From assembly GCA_036389715.1 (NCBI GenBank), contig DASVWH010000060.1, positions 1 through 30,142 of the forward strand: DNA of 30,142 nt, read 5' to 3'. How positions within the stretch are numbered: position 1 is the stretch's first letter; each line of letters starts with the position of its first letter. The notes under the pieces are model-generated. The model was not told the DNA's origin, searched no databases, and saw only the letters and a list, made by a program, of their open reading frames with translations. A program made the translations under genes and the position numbers. This DNA is from DASVWH01 sp036389715. GTDB taxonomy: Bacteria > Acidobacteriota > Blastocatellia > Pyrinomonadales > Pyrinomonadaceae. Below are positions 24,958-30,142 of the stretch, piece after piece.

Positions 24958-26010
24958 TCAATTCGGCGTTTCCGGCTCCAGCCCTTTCAAAGTGTATTCG
25001 TCTCTCAGGGCTTGAACCCGGAGCCTGCCGCGCGAGGCCAGGCCGATCTCGATGCGGTGAACCGCGGCCTCTCTCCCGGCTTCGTCAGGATAATAGCCGA
25101 GCACGTACTGGCCCGCTAAATCTTCTTCGATCGATTTGAAGACGGGCATCAGGTCGGGCACGGCGTGCGGGTCGAGCGCGGATTTCACGTCGCCCGCCAT
25201 GAAGTAGCGGCCGCCGGTCTTTTCCGCCAGGTCGCGGAAGCCTTTTGCAGCGGGCCGGGCCGCGAGCCGACCGTCGCGCGGCGCGTAGAGCGGCAGGTGA
25301 ACGACGTAGATAGAGACGCCGAGCGTCCGCGCCTGGCGAATCACGGCGGGCGCACGCAGCCTGCTGACGGTGTCGAGCCCGTCGCTGATGAGGACGAGGA
25401 TGCGCCGCTCGGAAGCGGAGCTGCCCTCTCGACCGAACGCGCCCAGCGCGGAAGCGGCGGCGTCGAAGATGGCCGTCCGCTGGCCCGGACGGACGGCCAG
25501 CTCGAAGGCCGAGAGCGCCCGGCCGGAATCGGTCGTAAACGGCACGGCCAATTCCGCACGCTCCCCGAAGTGTATGACGGCAACGCGCGAGCCCCGGCCG
25601 AAGCGCGAAAAGAGATCGAGCGCCGCCGCGCGCTGCTGCCTGATAATCTCGCGCGTGCTGCCGGAGACATCGAGCGCGAAAGCCAGCGCGACGTGCTCCG
25701 TGCCCGCCGCAAAGTACGAGATTTGAACGGGTTGCCCGTTATCGCGGACGGTAAAGTCCGACCGCGTGAGCCCCGCGACGCGCCGCCCGCTGGCATCCGT
25801 GACGAAGGCCGGAACCGTCACGAGGTCTGTTCGCACACGCAGCACGTCGCCGGAATCCTCGTCCGCCTGCGCGAGGGTGCTGACCGGAAATGCCGCTAGC
25901 AGAAAGATTAACGCGAGAAGCAGAGGGCTTAAGTGCCAAGAGGATGAGAGCGAGCGAGCGGCGCGCGTTGGAGACCGCCTGCGATCAACCGCTGCAAGAT
26001 AGAGGGTCAT
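24958..26010 (-). CDS. Secreted VWFA-related protein of the acidobacterial type
   Basis: A 350-residue exported protein with a long signal peptide (hydrophobic core about 28-45, cleavage after STLAQA). A short beta-rich segment (58-100) with DASGRRVAGLTRSDFTVRDNG is characteristic of the acidobacterial VWFA-related family (TIGR03436), followed by a von Willebrand A domain with MIDAS motif DVSGS (114-118) and a second metal-site Asp in LVLISDGLDT. The C-terminal part (GQYVLGYYPDEAG) is also typical. Function in the family is unknown; adhesion or complex assembly outside the membrane is inference. It starts 14 bases after a possible small membrane-peptide gene. Confidence 0.88.
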   Translation of the reverse strand: MTLYLAAVDRRRSPTRAARSLSSSWHLSPLLLALIFLLAAFPVSTLAQADEDSGDVLRVRTDLVTVPAFVTDASGRRVAGLTRSDFTVRDNGQPVQISYFAAGTEHVALAFALDVSGSTREIIRQQRAAALDLFSRFGRGSRVAVIHFGERAELAVPFTTDSGRALSAFELAVRPGQRTAIFDAAASALGAFGREGSSASERRILVLISDGLDTVSRLRAPAVIRQARTLGVSIYVVHLPLYAPRDGRLAARPAAKGFRDLAEKTGGRYFMAGDVKSALDPHAVPDLMPVFKSIEEDLAGQYVLGYYPDEAGREAAVHRIEIGLASRGRLRVQALRDEYTLKGLEPETPN

Positions 26011-26024
26011 GCCTGGGCTCGAAC

Positions 26025-26102
26025 TTAGAACAGAAAGCGCCAGAAGATAAGTACGCTCAGGAGCAGGGCGAGCGTGATAACGATGATCTTGACCAGGCTC
26101 AC
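26025..26102 (-). CDS. Possible 25-residue single-helix membrane peptide
   Basis: A GTG at 26100-26102 with GAGGAA about six bases upstream opens a 25-residue frame that is almost entirely one hydrophobic helix: VSLVKIIVITLALL then LSVLIFWRFLF, with Lys near the start and Arg near the end. An in-frame ATG at 26169-26171 would give 48 residues. It ends 14 bases before the VWFA-related gene, the spacing of an operon. No homology can be claimed. The ribosome binding site, the clean membrane helix and the tight spacing are the evidence; chance cannot be excluded. Confidence 0.35.
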   Translation of the reverse strand: MSLVKIIVITLALLLSVLIFWRFLF

Positions 26103-26228
26103 GGGCGGTTCCTCACGCGCGTGGGACGGTTGCCGCCGTCCAACACAAAAGGCGAGTCGAACGGGCCTCATTTTAGTGACGCTCGGCGGGTCTGTCAACG
26201 CAGCACAAAGTCCGCGCTCCGAAGCCTG

Positions 26229-26274
26229 AAGCGGTAGAGCCGGAAGACAAATTCCGCCTTCGACTCTACCGCTT
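26229..26274 (-). terminator. Hairpin terminator after the TonB-dependent transporter gene
   Basis: Perfect 11-base arms AAGCGGTAGAG (26229-26239) and CTCTACCGCTT (26264-26274), with an additional short inner pairing. It lies 19 bases past the stop of the transporter gene on the minus strand. No T run follows, so it may be a rho-independent terminator of weak type or an RNA-stabilising hairpin. Confidence 0.5.
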
Positions 26275-26292
26275 GGGACTGCGGGTTCGAGG

Positions 26293-28710
26293 CTACTTGA
26301 ACCTGAGAGCGACGCGCCCGCTGAAGAGCCGCGGGACGCCGACATGCGTGCCGCTGAAGATGGATTCAAAGTTGTAGAGGTAAAGCTCGTTGGTCAGATT
26401 CTGAATGTCGAACTGAAGATTGAGCGAGGCCCTCTCTTTTTGCAGCAGGTCCGCGCCGATGGAAAAGTTGAGCACGGTGCGTGGACGCACGCGCCCGCGC
26501 CGGAAATCTATCTCCGGGTAAAGACGCGGATCGAAGCCCTCGGCCGTGAATTCTGCGAGCGTCGTTCCGGGCTCAACGTCGGTCGGATAGCCGGAGTCGT
26601 AGCGCCCGCCGAAGATGGCGTAGATGCCGGTCGGGTGATGCGTGTAGCTCAACTGGAACTGCGCGGAATTGCGCTGGTCGTGGTCGTTGGCGAATTTCAA
26701 TCCGGGCACGTCGAGCGTATTAACCGCTTCGCCGAGAAAGAGCCCGCCGTTAATCGGCGTCACGCCGTAAGCGCGCGCGTTGGCGTATGAGACGAAGCCG
26801 CGGAAACCGGCAATCTCCGTAGATTCAAGCCGCAGCTCTTCGCCCGTCACGCGCCCCGCAGAGATGGTGATCGGAAAGATGACGCCCGTATCGAAGAACT
26901 GGTCCTTGTCGGAGAAGTTACGGATGCGCTTCTGGTAGACGGTCATGTTAAGACGAAAGAAGCGCGAGACCTGCTGCTGCGCGCCGATCTCGAAGGCGTG
27001 CTGCTTGTCCGGCAGGATGGGCCGCAGGCCCGCCTGTCCCTGTAGAACGGCCAGCGGCGAGAGCGCGGCGGCCTCCGAAGAGCTGGCGAGCAGCAGATTC
27101 TCGGCCGGGGGCGGCTGGAACAGGCGGTTGTAGGAGGCGCGCAGCGTCGTCTGCGTGCGCAGAATGAAGTAGGCCAGCCCGATGCGCGGGCTGAAGGCAT
27201 CTTCCCCGACGACCAGCCTGTAGTTGTCGTAGCGCAGCCCGACATCCAGCGTCAGGTTCTGCGCCAGCGTGAAGCGGTCCTGAACGTAGGCGCTCAGGGT
27301 GCGTCCCGTCCTGCGCCCGCTGAACGCGAAGGGACGCGAGGCCGTGAAAGCGTTGACGGGATTCGGAACGACCGTGCCGTGCTCGTCTATGAAGTCTGCA
27401 AAGGGGCTGGTCGGATAGAAGCTGAAGTTTTCCTCGACGGGCGTCCAGGTCATCTGGCCGCCGAGCTTGATGCTGTGTTTGCCGCGCGTCAGCGAGAGAG
27501 CCGCGAGTGCTCCAGTGTTTTGCAGCGTCCGCTCCTGAAAGGCGACGACCGGAGTGGACTGCGGATTGCTCGTCAGGCGCGATCTGCCGGAACGGTTGAA
27601 GAAAGAGAACTGGCCGAGCGTGGACTGCGAAAAGATGTGCTCGAAGGTGATAAACTGGGAATTATCGCGCTGGCGCTGGCGCTGGTCCTGCCCGGCCAGC
27701 TCCTGTTCGAGACGGTTCGCCACCTGAAAGTTAGAGCCACCGAACAGCATCGTCGCGCGCAGCAGGTTGTTCTGATCGAACTGGTAATCGAACCGGAAGA
27801 AGCCCTTGCCGGTGCGCCCGAAATTGTGAAAGTTCTCAATCGTCGGCGGGTCCAGAAAACGCTGCGAAGTAGTGGCCGAAAGGTTGGTCAAAAAGCCGAA
27901 CTTCTTAGTGTGGGTTGCGAAATCCGCGCCCAGCTCGCCGGTCGAAAAGCTCCCGGCCGAGAAGGTCAGGCCACCCTGCGTCGGCGTTTCCAGCCCGGAG
28001 CGCGTGTTGACGTTGATGACGCCCGCCAGCCGGTCGCCGAACTCCGCGGGGATGCCGCCCGTCAGCACTTCGACCGTCCGCAGCGTCCGCGCGTCGAGGC
28101 TCGTCGAGAAGATGGCCGAGAGATTGTCCGTGATGGGAACGCCGTCAACGACATACTGAACCTGCGATTCGGAGCCGCGCGGGTGCATTCTGCCGTTATC
28201 GTCGGTGGCGATGCCCGGTGCAGAGGCGACGATGGCTTCGATCCCGCGAGAGGGAGCCGCCCCGGCCTGGCGCTCGATGAGCGTCTGGCTGATGTCCGTG
28301 TCCGACGATGTCCTGTCGGGCTCGACCGTCGCGGCATCTGTTGTGACCGTTACACTTGCGGCCGTTCCTTCGACGGCAAGCGTGAGGTCCAGAGCGACGG
28401 CGATGTTGCTTTCCAGGTCAATGGCCTGTTCGACGGCCTGAAAGCCCTGCGCTTGGGCGCGCACTCTGTACGTGTTAAAGGGGACGTTGACCAGCCTGAA
28501 AGCGCCCTGCTCGTCCGTCCGAACGCTCTGGCGATAGCCCGTCACGGACTGCACAATCGTCACGGTTGCTCCTGAGACGAGCGCCCCGTTCGGGTCTTTG
28601 ACCGTTCCCTGGACCGTACCGATGCGCGTTTGCGCCTGCGCGGCCGTGAGGCAGATGAAGAACGCCGCCGCGAGAAAGAGCACGGCCATGGATAATTTCC
28701 TGAGAATCAT
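26293..28710 (-). CDS. TonB-dependent outer-membrane transporter with carboxypeptidase-like N-terminal domain
   Basis: An 805-residue outer-membrane receptor. After a signal peptide (1-26, ending AAQA) comes a carboxypeptidase-regulatory-like beta domain (about 30-115: GTVKDPNGALVSGATVTI), then the plug (about 125-245) with GIEAIVASAPGI, YVVDGVPITDN and the plug-end EFGDRLAGVINVNTRSG, then the beta barrel to the end (FSGRVALRFK). This domain order is common in Bacteroidota and Acidobacteriota. The substrate is not shown; the upstream small His/Cys secreted protein suggests a metal. GGAGAGGT lies eight bases before ATG 28710. No SusD partner is in the window, arguing against a glycan system. 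Confidence 0.93.
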   Translation of the reverse strand: MILRKLSMAVLFLAAAFFICLTAAQAQTRIGTVQGTVKDPNGALVSGATVTIVQSVTGYRQSVRTDEQGAFRLVNVPFNTYRVRAQAQGFQAVEQAIDLESNIAVALDLTLAVEGTAASVTVTTDAATVEPDRTSSDTDISQTLIERQAGAAPSRGIEAIVASAPGIATDDNGRMHPRGSESQVQYVVDGVPITDNLSAIFSTSLDARTLRTVEVLTGGIPAEFGDRLAGVINVNTRSGLETPTQGGLTFSAGSFSTGELGADFATHTKKFGFLTNLSATTSQRFLDPPTIENFHNFGRTGKGFFRFDYQFDQNNLLRATMLFGGSNFQVANRLEQELAGQDQRQRQRDNSQFITFEHIFSQSTLGQFSFFNRSGRSRLTSNPQSTPVVAFQERTLQNTGALAALSLTRGKHSIKLGGQMTWTPVEENFSFYPTSPFADFIDEHGTVVPNPVNAFTASRPFAFSGRRTGRTLSAYVQDRFTLAQNLTLDVGLRYDNYRLVVGEDAFSPRIGLAYFILRTQTTLRASYNRLFQPPPAENLLLASSSEAAALSPLAVLQGQAGLRPILPDKQHAFEIGAQQQVSRFFRLNMTVYQKRIRNFSDKDQFFDTGVIFPITISAGRVTGEELRLESTEIAGFRGFVSYANARAYGVTPINGGLFLGEAVNTLDVPGLKFANDHDQRNSAQFQLSYTHHPTGIYAIFGGRYDSGYPTDVEPGTTLAEFTAEGFDPRLYPEIDFRRGRVRPRTVLNFSIGADLLQKERASLNLQFDIQNLTNELYLYNFESIFSGTHVGVPRLFSGRVALRFK

Positions 28711-28867
28711 TGCGAGTACCTCTCCGAGAGCCTGTCAAACTGAGCCTTCGCTGGCCTCCGGGCTTCCCGTCTCCGGCAGCCAAAGAGGCAGCGCCGGGAT
28801 GGGCGGAAGCAAGCAAGCACTGGCGAACGATCTTCGCCGGGAAAGCCACGCCTCCCTTTCAGGGGGC
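28711..28867 (-). promoter_or_regulatory. Structured gap between the small His/Cys gene and the TonB gene
   Basis: The 157-base gap contains several short hairpins on the transcript: GGCGAA/TTCGCC (28822-28838), GCCTCC/GGGGGC (28850-28867) and a GC-rich stretch near 28745-28790. No riboswitch class could be recognised. It may reduce read-through from the upstream promoter or control transporter translation. Confidence 0.3.
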
Positions 28868-29287
28868 TTAGAGCGTGGGCTTGAGAGTGTGGCTGAGAAC
28901 GGAGAGGCGGAACGGAGGGGCGCGACCGCGCCGCGGCGCGTCGGTTCGTCCAAGCTGAGAGATGGCGTCCGCGGGAGCCTTGAGGGCCAGGACGGGCGGC
29001 GCGGCCAGTTGCGGTAAAGCACTGAAAAGATTGACGAAAAGGTGCTGGTGAAGCTGGCAGATCAGACACTCCGCGGCCGAGCGCGCGAGCGTCTGTGAGG
29101 AATCCTCGTCGCCTGATTTGCCGATGGACGCAGCCGCACCCGCCGCGCGCCCGGACGGTAAATTACAGTGCTTGTGCGCGGCCTCGGCCGTCGCCCCGTA
29201 GGCGATGAAGACGAGCAGCGCGAGCGCCAACAGGCGCGCAAACGGCGCTTGCGGAAAGCTGCTGGTGGGTCTGGTCTTGCTGGTCAC
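28868..29287 (-). CDS. Small secreted His/Cys protein (DUF2946-like)
   Basis: A 139-residue protein with a signal peptide (residues about 18-36, ending in TAEAA) immediately followed by HKHC, and a central ECLICQLHQHLF segment (about 73-84). Paired cysteines and nearby histidines after a signal sequence resemble the DUF2946 family, small proteins often found beside copper genes or TonB receptors; the match is by pattern only. Start taken as GTG 29287; no ribosome binding site is visible. It lies behind the promoter at 29325-29354 and upstream of the TonB transporter, so the two probably share regulation and metal sensing or capture is a reasonable guess. Confidence 0.6.
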   Translation of the reverse strand: MTSKTRPTSSFPQAPFARLLALALLVFIAYGATAEAAHKHCNLPSGRAAGAAASIGKSGDEDSSQTLARSAAECLICQLHQHLFVNLFSALPQLAAPPVLALKAPADAISQLGRTDAPRRGRAPPFRLSVLSHTLKPTL

Positions 29288-29324
29288 TGATGGAGCGTTA
29301 TGCTACAGTTTATTTCAACCTGGG

Positions 29325-29354
29325 AATATAAATACCCGCGTATGGTACTGTCAA
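29325..29354 (-). promoter_or_regulatory. Strong sigma70-type promoter for the His/Cys protein-TonB operon
   Basis: On the minus strand: TTGACA (29349-29354), an 18-base spacer and TATATT (29325-29330), five of six -10 bases matched. Transcription would begin near 29318, about 30 bases before GTG 29287. An AT-rich patch with short inverted symmetry (TGGGAATATAAATACCC-like) overlaps the -10 and could be an operator, though this is speculative. Confidence 0.6.
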
Positions 29355-29409
29355 ATCGGAATTTTCAGCCAGCGCCGCTAATTTTCACTCGCCCGCATAG
29401 AATAACCAG

Positions 29410-30142
29410 ATGAGCTTTCGCCCGGCACTTCGCCAGCAGCGCCAATCAGAGCAAGAGACGCGGCCTTCCCGGCGGATTTACAGGCCCGGCGCGTGCCTCA
29501 TCTTCGCATTTGTCTTCCTCTGCTTTGATGCCGGGGCGGCCGCTTCGCGATTGCCGAATGTGCGAATCAGCGTTATTTCGCTCGCGCCCGCCCGCGTCCA
29601 CATAGAGGGCGAGCGGGCGTCGGCGGCGCGCGCCTGGTCGTTTCGCAACACGTATGCGGGGCTCACCGGGCTCGGCGAAAGAATCGAGAACTTCTCCTTG
29701 AAGGATGCGAGCGGGGCGAATATCGCTGTACGCAGGCTCGCGCCGGGCGAGTATCAAGCGGCGGAGGCCGCGACACGGTTCAGCTACGAGATGAGGCTCG
29801 AAGCGCCGCTCCAGCCCACCGATGCGGCCTTCGTCTCCTGGCTGGCCGCAGATTACGGATTCCTGATGCCGGGCGATCTCTTGCCGCAGCTTGGCGCAGA
29901 GCCGGGCGGCGCAAACTCCGGCGCAAAAGAGACTGCCGGGCCTGCCCACGCAGCGCTCACTGTGCAGTTCGACCTGCCGCCGGGCTGGGGCATCGCCGCT
30001 GCGGGCACGGCGGGCGCGGCGGGCCTCTATGAGGTGGACGACCCTGAAAATGCGGTCTTCCTGGCCGGAAAGGGGCTGCGCGAGCGGCGGCAGCAGGCGG
30101 GCTCGATGGAGTTGGCCTACGCGACGACGGGCCAGTGGGCCT
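29410..30142 (+). CDS. Secreted protein resembling the N-terminal domain of M61 aminopeptidases (partial)
   Basis: The frame opens at ATG 29410 and stays open to the window edge, 244 codons, so the gene is cut off here. A signal peptide (hydrophobic core CLIFAFVFLCF, residues about 38-48, with an AGAAA cleavage region) precedes a beta-rich domain. The order WSFRNTYAG, IENFSLKDASG, TRFSYEMRLEAP, FLMPGDLLPQ and VQFDLPPGW matches the pattern of the M61 N-terminal domain in glycyl-aminopeptidase-like proteins, which in Acidobacteria is often joined to a PDZ domain. The zinc site would lie beyond the edge, so enzyme identity is unproven. No ribosome binding site is evident. Confidence 0.55.
   Translation, partial: MSFRPALRQQRQSEQETRPSRRIYRPGACLIFAFVFLCFDAGAAASRLPNVRISVISLAPARVHIEGERASAARAWSFRNTYAGLTGLGERIENFSLKDASGANIAVRRLAPGEYQAAEAATRFSYEMRLEAPLQPTDAAFVSWLAADYGFLMPGDLLPQLGAEPGGANSGAKETAGPAHAALTVQFDLPPGWGIAAAGTAGAAGLYEVDDPENAVFLAGKGLRERRQQAGSMELAYATTGQWA

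Noticed and set aside
26229..26274. Transposon end or attachment site
   Set aside because: It is a single isolated hairpin directly after a gene, with no second copy or target duplication in the window; termination is the simpler reading.
28711..28867. Cobalamin or other riboswitch before the TonB gene
   Set aside because: A GGGAAGCCCGGAGGCC-like stretch recalls part of a B12 riboswitch, but the conserved B12-box and the other core elements are not present in order.

Overview
The window is a gene-dense, GC-rich (roughly 60-65 %) bacterial chromosome segment with about 24 protein genes, most of them housekeeping. The VWFA-related protein of the type found in Acidobacteria, the very large TonB-dependent transporter with an N-terminal carboxypeptidase-like domain, the zinc-ribbon-fused prolyl isomerase and the long form of HflX all point to Acidobacteriota, probably class Blastocatellia/Pyrinomonadaceae. 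That assignment is inference from gene content, not from a phylogenetic marker.

Layout. 1-1357 (+): the end of a probable rpsA, a nested terminator hairpin, an IhfB/HU-like nucleoid protein and a HIT-family nucleotide phosphorylase. 1401-5558 (-): an hflX-pgpH operon (ribosome-rescue GTPase plus membrane HD phosphodiesterase for c-di-AMP); hflX appears to begin at an ATT codon. 6068-11501 (+): an IPT/beta-propeller protein, then a promoter followed by site-2 protease-trpS-scpA-scpB-rluB, which couples membrane proteolysis, Trp-tRNA charging, condensin loading and rRNA pseudouridylation. 11594-14285 (+): acyl-CoA dehydrogenase-meaB-mce, a fatty-acid/branched-chain/propionate catabolic set whose B12 mutase lies elsewhere. 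14321-20282 (+): zinc-ribbon parvulin, MBL hydrolase, mtnP, BamD-like protein, PfkB kinase, DUF2007 protein and CutA. 20319-24907 (-): purH, M48 protease, fabI and a LOG-family protein. 24958-29287 (-): a secreted VWA protein preceded by a possible 25-residue membrane peptide, and a TonB-dependent transporter preceded by a small secreted His/Cys protein behind a strong sigma70-type promoter. 29410-end (+): the start of a secreted protein resembling the N-terminal domain of M61 peptidases, running off the window.

The most unusual content is between the genes. Eleven intergenic spaces are filled with short units of period 7 arranged as two inverted arms around a small centre, so that each can fold into a long hairpin. 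Although unit sequences differ between loci, the 7-base phasing and the inverted architecture are constant, and three copies (one inverted) share an almost identical centre of about 50 bases. They sit against stop codons on one side and ribosome binding sites or start codons on the other, never inside a recognised domain; one supplies the C-terminal tail of a protein. This looks like a dispersed, possibly mobile family of intergenic elements. No CRISPR array, tRNA, rRNA, prophage or transposase gene was found.
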